DNA of 7,652 nt from Treponema sp. (GCA_031259345.1 JAIRLQ010000361.1:1-7652), one strand, 5' to 3'. Positions 1 through 6,627 are shown, numbered from the stretch's first letter. A program made the numbers and translations. The notes: generated by a model from the sequence alone, not told the origin.

Positions 1-135
1 CGCCGAACGGAACCGCCGCCGGACACTGCGGAAAAAGTTGAGATAAGGCACATGCCCCGGTCACGTAAATGGAAGGTCTGCCCCCGGTGTTAAATACCGC
101 CGCATCGTGAGGATAAACGCATAGGAATTTTTAAC

Positions 136-163
136 CGTGACGAACCTAAGGTTCGCCCTCACG
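136..163. repeat. Hairpin with 15-bp perfect palindromic core
   Basis: CGAACCT (141-147) and AGGTTCG (149-155) form a perfect inverted repeat around one central A. Outside it CGTGA (136-140) pairs with TCACG (159-163), with a three-base CCC bulge on the right. No T-run follows on either strand, so it does not resemble an intrinsic terminator. Function unknown. Confidence 0.45.
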
Positions 164-179
164 AACAGACACGAACAGG
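160..179. repeat. Tandem 10-bp repeat, two units
   Basis: CACGAACAGA (160-169) is followed directly by CACGAACAGG (170-179), with one difference in the last base. It overlaps the right arm of the neighbouring hairpin. Two copies are too few to infer a role. Confidence 0.4.
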
Positions 180-359
180 GTGTGCCGTGCGTGATGAGCT
201 TTACGGTGTCCGATCTAACCGCCGCCACGCCGGGGGATTTTGGCGCGCGCCCTTGGCGATAAACCGGGAACCGTGATAAAATCTCCTATGCGTTATTTCA
301 GTACCCGAAGCAAGGCGGAGGCGGTGGATTTTGCCGCCGCGTGAGCGGGTTCTTGGATA

Positions 360-388
360 TTAAACCCCTCAATGTCCTGAAGGTTTAA
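360..388. repeat. Inverted repeat TTAAACC/GGTTTAA
   Basis: TTAAACC (360-366) and GGTTTAA (382-388) are exact complements separated by 15 bases. It lies about 28 bases upstream of the predicted regulator promoter. It could mark the end of an upstream transcript or be a protein site, but there is no T-tract to support a terminator. Confidence 0.3.
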
Positions 389-415
389 CTTGCTTGGTCC
401 GCAAATAATTAGTTC

Positions 416-444
416 TTGTTTCAGTGGTGAAATTACGCTATTAT
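416..444 (+). promoter_or_regulatory. Probable sigma-70-type promoter of the GntR gene
   Basis: TTGTTT (416-421) could serve as a -35 box, with an ideal 17-base gap before TATTAT (439-444), which matches the -10 consensus at five of six positions. Transcription would start near 451, giving a leader of about 110 bases before the chosen start codon. The -35 box is weak (three of six matches), so the promoter may be modest or activator-assisted. The -10 box overlaps the inverted repeat at 439-462. Confidence 0.4.
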
Positions 445-462
445 GTCATAGAAGGCATAATA
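439..462. promoter_or_regulatory. Possible operator over the regulator promoter
   Basis: TATTATG (439-445) and CATAATA (456-462) are exact 7-bp inverted repeats 10 bases apart, covering the predicted -10 box and start point. Binding here would block transcription, as expected for autoregulation by a dimeric repressor. Its sequence does not match the palindrome upstream of the transporter operon (6564-6584), so the two sites need not bind the same protein. AT-rich inverted repeats of this length can also arise by chance. Confidence 0.25.
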
Positions 463-559
463 TGATGCTTTAATATCCCGAATTTTGCTGGTTTAAGCGG
501 TTGTGGTTCAGAAACTGAAGTTTCCGGATAATTCTAATGATATGCATGGAAAAATTTTA

Positions 560-1393
560 ATGGAAGAACGACAAACAAGTACACGCCTTTTTTCTGATCC
601 GGTCAAATTGGACCGGAACAACCGGCAGCCCCTCTATGAACAGCTTGAAAAGATACTCCTGCGGGATATTCAGGGCCGCGAGAACGGAGAAATGATGCCC
701 ACAGAAAAAGAACTCTGTGTCCAGTACGGCATCAGCCGCCAGACGGTACGGCAGACCTTTAAAAGGCTGAGTGAAGGAGGCTACCTGGTCCGCACCGCCG
801 GACGCGGAACTGTGGTTTCTCATCCGAAAATTGCCCGGGATAACGGCTGGGCCCTGGAAAACTTTAATCTAGAAATGCGGCAGCATGGCATTAAACCGGA
901 AACAAAGATCCTTTGTCTTGATGTGATTCCCGGTTCGCCGTTTTTTAATGAACGGCTTGGTTTAGACAGGCATGAACGGCTTATCTTCCTGCGCCGTCTC
1001 CGTTTTACCAACGGCTGGCCCTATATGGTTTCCGATTCCTATCTGCCCTACAAAAAACTCGCGGGCCTTGAAAAAAAGCAGGAAGCCCTGGAACGGGACA
1101 GCCTTCATGTCATTATTGAGAAACATTTTCATCATGTTTTTACCAGCGCGGACCGTTCGGTGGAGGCCATTCCGGTTCCGGCACGGGAAGCGGGTGATCT
1201 CGGAATAATACCGGGGAGTCCTGTCCTGTACAGTGAAACGGTCTGGCATGTTTCCGCCGGTTTTGCGGTGGAGTTTGTCATGGAATGGTACCGGGGAGAT
1301 CGCAGCTGTTTTACCATGACCCTGGGCAGAAAAGATATGGATACCGGTGGTGAAGGAAGTGGTCAGGGGCGACATGGCGAAGTTCACCCCTGA
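560..1393 (+). CDS. GntR-family transcriptional regulator, HutC type with UTRA domain
   Basis: A probable DNA-binding repressor controlled by a small ligand. From the chosen ATG (277 aa), residues about 24-86 form the winged helix-turn-helix: PLYEQLEKIL, then MPTEKELCVQYGISRQTVRQ containing the recognition helix, then the wing GYLVRTAGRGTVV. Residues about 105-265 fit a UTRA ligand domain, ending in the family-typical VEFVMEWYRGDRSCFTM. UTRA regulators often bind phosphorylated sugars, amino sugars or phosphonates (family knowledge). The start is uncertain. GTG at 503 and ATG at 542 are in frame and would add 19 or 6 residues, and none has a strong ribosome site. ATG 560 has a GGA nine bases upstream and leaves a short tail before the domain. 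The gene converges on the phosphatase gene, 34 bases apart, and is probably the regulator of that operon. Confidence 0.88.
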   Translation: MEERQTSTRLFSDPVKLDRNNRQPLYEQLEKILLRDIQGRENGEMMPTEKELCVQYGISRQTVRQTFKRLSEGGYLVRTAGRGTVVSHPKIARDNGWALENFNLEMRQHGIKPETKILCLDVIPGSPFFNERLGLDRHERLIFLRRLRFTNGWPYMVSDSYLPYKKLAGLEKKQEALERDSLHVIIEKHFHHVFTSADRSVEAIPVPAREAGDLGIIPGSPVLYSETVWHVSAGFAVEFVMEWYRGDRSCFTMTLGRKDMDTGGEGSGQGRHGEVHP

Positions 1394-1427
1394 CATGATT
1401 TTTGGCCGCCGGGAGCGGAGAAGGCAT

Positions 1428-2222
1428 CTACCCCGGAAGCTTAATCTCCTCAAGGCACAGGCCGTGCATGGCCCCATTGCTAACCAGGACATCTTTGCGG
1501 GAATCAAAAAGATTCACCGGAGATCCGTCAAACCGGGTAACGGTTCCGCCTGATTCCGTAACCAGAATAACCCCGGCGGCTATATCCCAGGCATTTATGC
1601 CGAGAACCATATAAATGTCCTGCTCCCCGGAGGCTACACTGCAAAATCCGACTACCGAACAGGCATGGGATCGGATCTGTCCCGCCGCCCGCAGAAGCCT
1701 GCTTGAACGGGTTATCATTTCTTCCCGATTTACCGGGCCATTAAAATCAATATCTATCCTGGCCAGAGTAAGTTCCGCAGTACCCGTAACCCTGGTGGGC
1801 TTGTCGTTTTTTGTGGCCCCTTTACCGGCTGCCGCCAGGAAGATATCGCCCTGGATGGGCATAAAGACTCCTCCCGCGGCGATTACCCCCCCCTCAATAA
1901 GGGCCAGGCTTATCCCGAAAGCGGGAAACAGGCCCCGGAGAAAATTCTGGGTACCGTCTATGGGATCAATGGCCCAGCAACGCCCCGGCGGTTTATCGGG
2001 ATAGGCGCTGAATCCCGATTCTTCCGCCAGAATCGAATCGCCGGGAAAGGTTTTCTGAATTTCCGCCACCAGTTGTTTCTGGACATTGATATCCACTTCG
2101 GTAAGAAAATCATTGGCATGACTTTTTGAATGTACCGGTAAAAGACGGCGGTTGACGTAATGTGTCCGGACATATTCGCCGGTTTTCTTCAAAATATCTT
2201 CAATAAAAGGTAATTCGCTCAT
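1428..2222 (-). CDS. Inositol-monophosphatase-family phosphatase
   Basis: A probable Mg2+-dependent, Li+-sensitive-type sugar or inositol phosphate monoesterase, cytoplasmic. At 264 aa it has the usual length and all signature motifs: FLTEVD at 39-44, the metal-binding AEES at 66-69, the core WAIDPIDGT at 83-91 (metal ligands D86 and D89), and NAWDIAAG at 210-217 with the conserved catalytic-site D213. No key residue is missing, so an active enzyme is expected. Family members act on inositol-1-phosphate, fructose-1,6-bisphosphate, histidinol phosphate or 3'-phosphoadenosine nucleotides, and sequence reading alone does not choose between them. Its ATG overlaps the stop of the ATPase gene (ATGA, 2219-2222), so the two are translationally coupled. 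This placement suggests that it acts on the imported compound. A housekeeping IMPase that happens to lie in the operon remains possible. Confidence 0.9.
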   Translation of the reverse strand: MSELPFIEDILKKTGEYVRTHYVNRRLLPVHSKSHANDFLTEVDINVQKQLVAEIQKTFPGDSILAEESGFSAYPDKPPGRCWAIDPIDGTQNFLRGLFPAFGISLALIEGGVIAAGGVFMPIQGDIFLAAAGKGATKNDKPTRVTGTAELTLARIDIDFNGPVNREEMITRSSRLLRAAGQIRSHACSVVGFCSVASGEQDIYMVLGINAWDIAAGVILVTESGGTVTRFDGSPVNLFDSRKDVLVSNGAMHGLCLEEIKLPG

Positions 2223-3310
2223 ATTCTGAACCCGCCGGCATCAAAGACATGCAGTTTTTCATAGGGTATTGATATCAAGGTTTCTTCCCCTGCCGCCAGA
2301 GTACAGTCCTGACCGGTAACCAGGTATATGCTGAAATTACCGGCCATAAGACTGAGTACCGTTTCGGGCCCTGTGGGTAAAACCGTATCAAGATACACCT
2401 TTTGGCTCCACCAAAGTCCGGTATCATTGCTGCCGCCGATAACCGCATCTTCGGAACGGAAGCCGATACAACTGATCTTTTTTGGATCATCAATGGAACG
2501 GCGGGCCGCTGTTTCGTCCCGAAACTTATACATCCATGGTTCGAGGCTTCCTTCATGAAAGGAGATCATATTCATCGGCGGGTTCCCCACAAATTTCGCC
2601 ACAAAGGCGCTTGAAGGTTTCCGGTATACATTCATGGGGGTGTCGTATTGTTCCAGTTTCCCTTTACTCATGACCGCTATGTCGGTGGCCAGGCTCATGG
2701 CTTCAAGCTGATCGTGGGTAACAAATACAATCGTATTGTGGAGCCTGGCATGGAGCCGTTTTAATTCAGAACGCATTTCCAGACGAAGAGCGGCGTCAAG
2801 ATTCGAAAGAGGTTCATCCAGCAGAAGAATTTCCGGTTCTATCGCCAGCATACGGGCTAGGGCAACCCGCTGCTGCTGTCCGCCCGAAAGTTCCGCCGGA
2901 TACCGCTTCCGGTATTGTTCCATCCTGAGCTGGGCAAGAGAATCGGACACGAGCTTTTCCCGTTTATGGGGACTGGCCTTCCGCATTTTAAGGCCAAAGG
3001 CTACATTGTCTTCCACGGTCATGTGGGGCCAAAGGGCATAACTCTGGAATACCAGACCCAGGTTCCGATCCTCAGGATGAATAAAAAGATTTTCTGCGGG
3101 GACATCAAAATCCTGGTCTCCCGCCCGTATGCTTCCCGAATCAACCCGTTCCAGCCCCGCAATCATACGCAGGGTGGTCGTTTTACCGCAGCCGGAGGGG
3201 CCCAAAAGGCAGACAAAACTTCCGGGTTTTAATTCAAGGGAAAGATCTTCTACCGCCCGCTCTCTTCCATCGTAGCTTTTATTGATATGTTCCAAACTTA
3301 TTCCCGTCAT
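2219..3310 (-). CDS. ABC transporter ATP-binding protein (FbpC/AfuC/PotA-like)
   Basis: The ATPase subunit that powers import through the neighbouring permease. It has 363 aa. Motifs in order: Walker A GPSGCGKT at 37-44, Q-loop VFQSYALWPHMTVEDN with Q89, signature LSGGQQQR at 141-148, Walker B ILLLDEP at 161-167 with catalytic E166, D-loop SNLD at 169-172 and switch histidine H199 in FVTHDQ. Residues from about 240 onward form a C-terminal regulatory extension of the TOBE/OB type, typical of the CUT1/iron/spermidine group of importers. The start ATG is preceded by AGGAGA at 3315-3320, four bases away. It begins 24 bases after the permease stop and ends inside the phosphatase start. Substrate specificity cannot be read from this subunit. 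No defect is seen. Confidence 0.95.
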   Translation of the reverse strand: MTGISLEHINKSYDGRERAVEDLSLELKPGSFVCLLGPSGCGKTTTLRMIAGLERVDSGSIRAGDQDFDVPAENLFIHPEDRNLGLVFQSYALWPHMTVEDNVAFGLKMRKASPHKREKLVSDSLAQLRMEQYRKRYPAELSGGQQQRVALARMLAIEPEILLLDEPLSNLDAALRLEMRSELKRLHARLHNTIVFVTHDQLEAMSLATDIAVMSKGKLEQYDTPMNVYRKPSSAFVAKFVGNPPMNMISFHEGSLEPWMYKFRDETAARRSIDDPKKISCIGFRSEDAVIGGSNDTGLWWSQKVYLDTVLPTGPETVLSLMAGNFSIYLVTGQDCTLAAGEETLISIPYEKLHVFDAGGFRI

Positions 3311-3334
3311 GGTTTCTCCTCATTGTTTTGTAAT

Positions 3335-5134
3335 TCAACCAAGCCCCTGGGCAAAATTACTGCCGGAAAGACGCTGGGCAATAAAGGTCAAAATAAAAGT
3401 AACCACTACAATGATAAGGATTACTCCGTTAGACATCTGGAGCAGGGCATTATCGGTATAGCGGATAGAAAGGGTTGTAAGAACTTCCATGCCGGGGACC
3501 GCCAGCATGATCACCAAACTTAATTCATTCATTCCCTGTATGAAGGCCAGAAGCATACCGGCGAAAATCGCCCGCCGCTGAATCGGCATGACAATGAGCC
3601 GGAAACGGGTAAACCACCGGGCACCCAGGATCATGGCCGCCTCTTCCGGTTCACTTCCCATCTGGCTGATAGAGGCGATGCTGGATCGCGCCGAATAGGG
3701 CAGATACATGATTCCCATAGCAAGAACCAAAAGAGCAAGGGTACCGTAAAGCGCCGGTATCGGCCCCCGGGGTACCGCAAAAAGGAGCAGATACGCGGCA
3801 CTGAATCCTATGCCGGGTACCAGATAGGGAAGAAATGAGACATACCGGAGATATTTACTGAGCAGAGCCGGGTGCAGCCGTATGGTCGCGTAACCAACCA
3901 GCGTTCCCAGGACCCCGCAAATGACAGCCCCCAGGCCCGCAGACAAGACGCTGTTTCCGATAACCCGCAGCACAACCGGATCCCGGAACAGTCCCGCCAC
4001 ACCTTCCCGTATGGGAGTTATTTTGGCAAACCAGAATTGAGAGGTAAAATTGTCCGCCTTAAACCAGCCGGGGGTAACCATCACCGTTGAAAGCATCAAA
4101 ACCACAAGAGGAATAACGACCGCAATAAACAGCAGCGCCCCCGTTACCACCGTCAGGGGTATACGGGAAATACCCAGATTAGCCGGTCTTGACATCTGGC
4201 CTTTACCGCTCATGGTGATAAAACGTTTTGCTTCTTTAAACATCACCACATCCGTGGCAACCAGGGTGGCACCGATAAGAACCATGGCAATGGCGATTAC
4301 CGACATGACTCCGGGACTGCCTCCCCGGAAACTTGAGTAGAGGGTGGTGGAGAGGGTATCAAAATTGACCGGCCTCCCCAGTGTATAGGGGGTGCCAAAT
4401 GTACCAACAGTCCGGGCAAAGGTCAACAGAACCGCCGACATAATTGCGGGTTTCATAATGGGGAGCAGAATCAGCCACGCGGTCTTGCGGCGGCTTGCCC
4501 CCAGGAGCTGGGCTGACTCCTCAAGCTGACTGTCGATACGCTGAAAGGCATTGCCAAACATAATATACGCCAGGGGGAAATAATGGAGCGAAAGACAGAG
4601 GGTTATGGGAATAAGGCCATAGGAGATAAAATCAGGAGGAGTGGCGCCAAATATTTCCATAAATCCCGGCGGCCCGGCAATCCGGCGGTTTTTAAACAGG
4701 GTTAGCCAGGCGGCGGCAAAACTCCAGGAAGGAAGCATAAAGGGAATAACCGCCAGGTTTGCGTATAGTTTTTTCAGTTTTATGTCCGTCCGCGTAATTA
4801 CCCAGGCCAGAAAGTACCCGATACTGAGCGACAGAACCGTGATCACCGAAGCGGCGAAGATGGTATTAACCAGAGGTCTCCAAAAGATAATAGGCGAAAC
4901 CCGTGAACGCAGGGCCCTGTGCAGATAAAACAGGGTGAAACTGCCGGCTGGCCGGCCCAGGCCGGAAACGTCCCGGGCATGGATCAAGACGGCGTCGGCC
5001 AGTAATAGCAATACCGGCGCAAGAATCAGGTAGGTCAACAGGATAGCCAGAATTACTCCCAGAATACGATTCGGACCGGGACGCCGCCCTTTGATACCCA
5101 CCATGGACAGCGAACGGTTATCGCTGATTGACAT
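3335..5134 (-). CDS. Fused double ABC permease (FbpB/AfuB/ThiP-like)
   Basis: The membrane channel of the importer. From the chosen start (599 aa) it contains two homologous permease halves in one chain, each with about six predicted membrane helices: near residues 23-49, 90-113, 123-147, 173-197, 232-252 and 278-299, then 325-353, 391-418, 431-454, 463-482, 522-548 and 570-589. Each half carries the EAA loop that docks the ATPase: EESAQLLGASRR at about 205-216 and EEAAMILGARWF at about 497-508, each followed by the I..(L/M)P element. Such fusions are typical of ferric, sugar-phosphate, phosphonate and thiamine importers. An ATG at 5143 sits one base from the GGAGG (5145-5149), too close to use. 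ATG at 5134 is 10 bases away and is chosen. A 22-residue-longer form starting at 5200 would run through the hairpin at 5164-5195. Confidence 0.93.
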   Translation of the reverse strand: MSISDNRSLSMVGIKGRRPGPNRILGVILAILLTYLILAPVLLLLADAVLIHARDVSGLGRPAGSFTLFYLHRALRSRVSPIIFWRPLVNTIFAASVITVLSLSIGYFLAWVITRTDIKLKKLYANLAVIPFMLPSWSFAAAWLTLFKNRRIAGPPGFMEIFGATPPDFISYGLIPITLCLSLHYFPLAYIMFGNAFQRIDSQLEESAQLLGASRRKTAWLILLPIMKPAIMSAVLLTFARTVGTFGTPYTLGRPVNFDTLSTTLYSSFRGGSPGVMSVIAIAMVLIGATLVATDVVMFKEAKRFITMSGKGQMSRPANLGISRIPLTVVTGALLFIAVVIPLVVLMLSTVMVTPGWFKADNFTSQFWFAKITPIREGVAGLFRDPVVLRVIGNSVLSAGLGAVICGVLGTLVGYATIRLHPALLSKYLRYVSFLPYLVPGIGFSAAYLLLFAVPRGPIPALYGTLALLVLAMGIMYLPYSARSSIASISQMGSEPEEAAMILGARWFTRFRLIVMPIQRRAIFAGMLLAFIQGMNELSLVIMLAVPGMEVLTTLSIRYTDNALLQMSNGVILIIVVVTFILTFIAQRLSGSNFAQGLG

Positions 5135-5163
5135 ATAAACCATACCTCCGTGATTTACGGCTG

Positions 5164-5195
5164 ACACTCCCCACCCAAAACGGATGGGGCAGTGT
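5164..5195 (-). other. Stable hairpin between binding-protein and permease genes
   Basis: In operon-sense RNA, CCCCATCC and GGGTGGGG form an 8-bp stem around a GTTTT loop, extended by ACACT pairing with AGTGT past a single bulged G, about 13 bp in all. One pair is G-U in this RNA but an A-C mismatch on the other strand. No T-run follows in the operon direction, so full termination is unlikely. Such intergenic stems commonly protect the upstream binding-protein message from 3' exonucleases, giving more binding protein than permease. The stem ends 15 bases before the permease ribosome site. Confidence 0.6.
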
Positions 5196-5277
5196 TTCAC
5201 ATAAAATTTTATATTTGGATTTTACACCCGTATGACCACGGCAGTGCGGGCATAAAACCCTCAATACAAATTTACCC

Positions 5278-6435
5278 TTATTTTTGCCGATTAATAAGAT
5301 AAAGATCCGTCAGTTCCTGCCTGTTTCTGGTGGAATTATCCGCATCGTAAATTATCAGTTTTTTAACCCATTGATCCCACCCGCCGACGGGATTGTCCGC
5401 GGGCTTCACATCAATATTGGGAGAAAATCCTCCGATTACGCCGCTCCAGGGTTTATGACCCTCCTGCGTAAGTATCCACCGGACCCACAACCGCGCCGCA
5501 TTGGGATGGGGCGCTTTGGCCGGAATAATGGCATGGGTCGGCAAGGCTAAACCGATATAAGGTTTTACGTTTGAATCAAAGGCAAGATTAAGATTTTGTT
5601 CTTGCGCGTCCCTGAAACGGGTCATGGTAAAAAAACCTACAGGCGGATTTCTTTGTCCGGGAGACCCTATGGCTTTGGCGACTTCCGTATCATGCTGTGT
5701 GGACAGCATATTGTTTTTGAACATACGGATAACCCATTCCCAGCCCGCGTTTTTTTCCTGCGTTACCAGCGGCTTCCCGTAATAGTCCTGGTAGGCCTTG
5801 GCAAAATCGTCGGCCTTGTCTATTACCCCTGAAAATAAATGCCACATATACGTTTGAATATTAGGATCGCAGATAGCGACCTTTCCTCTCCACTTTTCTT
5901 CGGTTAATTCCCAAAGGTTGGTAACCGGAGAGGTCTTGTACGCATCGGGATTATACCCGAGGACCACCGGCTGATAGAGGTAGATTTGCGGGTTTTTCGA
6001 TTCATCGCTTATCCTGGGGGCCAGATCGGGGGGCGTCCAACTGACCACCGTTCCCGAACGGATAAAATCATTGATAAGCGTCTTGTCATCCAGCGTTAAT
6101 ACATCAACCTGTACATTATTTGCCTCGGTTTCCCGTCTAAGGAGTTCCACATTTTCAGCATCATCAAAACGGCCGGTAGCAACCACCTTAATGCCATAGA
6201 CGGCCTCAAATGCCTTGGCGGAATCCGGCGCCCGGCCTGAATGCCAGCGGACAGTGAGGGTTCCCTCCTGTTTTGCGGCTTCTACCAGTTTGTCATAATC
6301 ATAGCCTTCGGCAGTCCATACGCTGTTTTCTACAACCGCGGACTTTTGCTGCGCCGGGGCGCCACCCGAAAAAACCGGGGCGGTAAGACAGAAAACCATC
6401 AAAAAAAATGTGAAAAGAGCTATTGATGTTTTCAT
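5278..6435 (-). CDS. Periplasmic ABC substrate-binding protein (FbpA/AfuA-like class)
   Basis: The binding protein that delivers solute to the adjacent permease. It has 385 aa. Residues 1-23 form a Sec signal peptide (MKTS, a hydrophobic core, VFS/GG). The mature part has the layout of iron/sugar-phosphate-type binding proteins: DYDKLVEAAKQEGTLTV at 46-62, VDVLTLDD at 110-117, YQPVVLGYN near 154-162, WRGKVAICDP at 182-191 and a helix ARLWVRWILTQEGH at 314-327. Ferric-binding relatives have a Tyr-Tyr iron ligand pair after this core. The apparently corresponding stretch here reads PPVGFFTMTRF (264-274), so iron binding looks doubtful. A YY at 218-219 lies in another region. The ATG at 6435 is chosen because AGGAG at 6442-6446 sits six bases upstream and the signal peptide starts there. 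An upstream in-frame ATG at 6552 would read through the leader hairpin. Confidence 0.92.
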   Translation of the reverse strand: MKTSIALFTFFLMVFCLTAPVFSGGAPAQQKSAVVENSVWTAEGYDYDKLVEAAKQEGTLTVRWHSGRAPDSAKAFEAVYGIKVVATGRFDDAENVELLRRETEANNVQVDVLTLDDKTLINDFIRSGTVVSWTPPDLAPRISDESKNPQIYLYQPVVLGYNPDAYKTSPVTNLWELTEEKWRGKVAICDPNIQTYMWHLFSGVIDKADDFAKAYQDYYGKPLVTQEKNAGWEWVIRMFKNNMLSTQHDTEVAKAIGSPGQRNPPVGFFTMTRFRDAQEQNLNLAFDSNVKPYIGLALPTHAIIPAKAPHPNAARLWVRWILTQEGHKPWSGVIGGFSPNIDVKPADNPVGGWDQWVKKLIIYDADNSTRNRQELTDLYLINRQK

Positions 6436-6460
6436 AACGATCTCCTCAAAAGTATAGTGG

Positions 6461-6539
6461 ACTTGTTCAAAAACCCGGTCAATTCCCGGACAAACTTCCT
6501 TTAGCAGAAATTGTCCGGAAATTGAGGTTCCGAACAAGC
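6461..6539 (-). promoter_or_regulatory. Long 5' leader hairpin of the transporter operon
   Basis: Two arms, 6461-6493 and 6511-6539, fold into a stem of nearly 30 pairs with a 17-base loop (6494-6510). The outer part is CTTGTTC/GAACAAG and the inner part CCGGACAA/TTGTCCGG, joined by an AATT block and CC/GG pairs with a three-base and a one-base bulge. Four positions (6461/6539, 6470/6531, 6471/6530, 6485/6519) pair as G-U in the operon-sense RNA but are A-C mismatches in the opposite strand. The fold starts only a few bases after the predicted transcription start and ends about 15 bases before the AGGAG. It could stabilise the mRNA 5' end or control translation. A degenerate mobile inverted repeat is the alternative. 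Confidence 0.6.
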
Positions 6540-6548
6540 CTATCAAAT

Positions 6549-6577
6549 ACATTAATACACTATTTTTGAGTTGTCAA
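6549..6577 (-). promoter_or_regulatory. Promoter of the transporter operon
   Basis: On the minus strand a perfect TTGACA (6572-6577) is followed after 17 bases by TAATGT (6549-6554), a weak -10 match; slightly shifted AT-rich hexamers are alternatives. Transcription would start near 6542. The DNA upstream of the -35 box (6581-6620) is very AT-rich and could act as an UP element. The -35 box lies wholly inside the palindrome at 6564-6584, so a bound repressor would block RNA polymerase. Confidence 0.5.
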
Positions 6578-6584
6578 CTCAAAA
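6564..6584. promoter_or_regulatory. 21-bp perfect palindrome, candidate GntR operator
   Basis: TTTTGAGTTG (6564-6573) and CAACTCAAAA (6575-6584) are perfect inverted repeats around one central T. The core GTTGTCAAC has the GT...AC outline common to GntR-family operators. It covers the -35 box of the transporter operon. The UTRA regulator at 560-1393 is the obvious candidate to bind it, although no second copy is seen near the regulator's own promoter. Confidence 0.6.
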
Positions 6585-6627
6585 TGTTATATAAATGTAT
6601 TATTTTACTAAAAAAAGAGCCATTCCT

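Larger units (their letters stand above)
116..294. repeat. Fold-back segment bounded by 11-bp inverted repeats
   Basis: AACGCATAGGA at 116-126 is exactly complementary to TCCTATGCGTT at 284-294, and both arms continue inward into a T4/A4 run with a one-base length difference. The enclosed 157 bases contain an internal hairpin (136-163), a tandem repeat (160-179) and a repeated word AACCGTGA (133-140 and 269-276) that is direct rather than inverted. This could be a small miniature-transposon-like element or a structured RNA. I see no transposase and no flanking target duplication. Confidence 0.35.
1..502. other. Gene-free region upstream of the regulator gene
   Basis: I see no credible gene here. 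Short open stretches run in from the left edge in several frames (stops at 44-46 and 91-93 on the + strand; an open - strand frame from an ATG at 51-53), but none is long enough or has a ribosome site that would let me call it. The region is rich in self-complementary sequence: CGGT/ACCG around 88-103, the hairpin at 136-163, the palindrome GGCGCGCGCC at 242-251, a GGCGG/CCGCC hairpin at 320-338 and TTAAACC/GGTTTAA at 360-388. The word GGATTTTG followed by GC-rich sequence occurs twice (235 and 326), which hints at a decayed duplication. The last 90 bases are AT-rich and contain the probable regulator promoter. Confidence 0.5.

Noticed and set aside
1..93. Possible ends of a gene entering from the left (stops at 44-46 or 91-93, + strand), or a - strand start at 51-53 leaving the window
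   Set aside because: At most 30 codons are visible in any frame, no motif is recognisable and the alternatives conflict with one another.
190..235. Hammerhead-like GTGATGAG word in the left spacer
   Set aside because: The invariant first C of CUGAUGAG is missing and no matching GAAA core or three-stem layout is present.
962..1507. 181-codon open frame on the - strand across the regulator gene
   Set aside because: It lies antisense to a well-supported GntR/UTRA gene and overlaps the phosphatase 3' end. The composition is that of a shadow frame and there is no domain or ribosome site.
5201..5212. Palindrome ATAAAATTTTAT as an internal promoter or operator ahead of the permease
   Set aside because: It is an AT-only palindrome with no well-spaced -35 box and is easily produced by chance.
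6380..6397. Lipoprotein reading of the first binding protein (MVFC in the signal peptide)
   Set aside because: Phe before Cys does not fit a lipobox, and the hydrophobic core continues beyond it to a standard VFS/GG cleavage region.
6451..6456. TATACT on the - strand just before the binding-protein ribosome site as a second -10 box
   Set aside because: The only -35-like hexamer, TTGACC, is 20 bases away, and the start would fall at the ribosome site itself.
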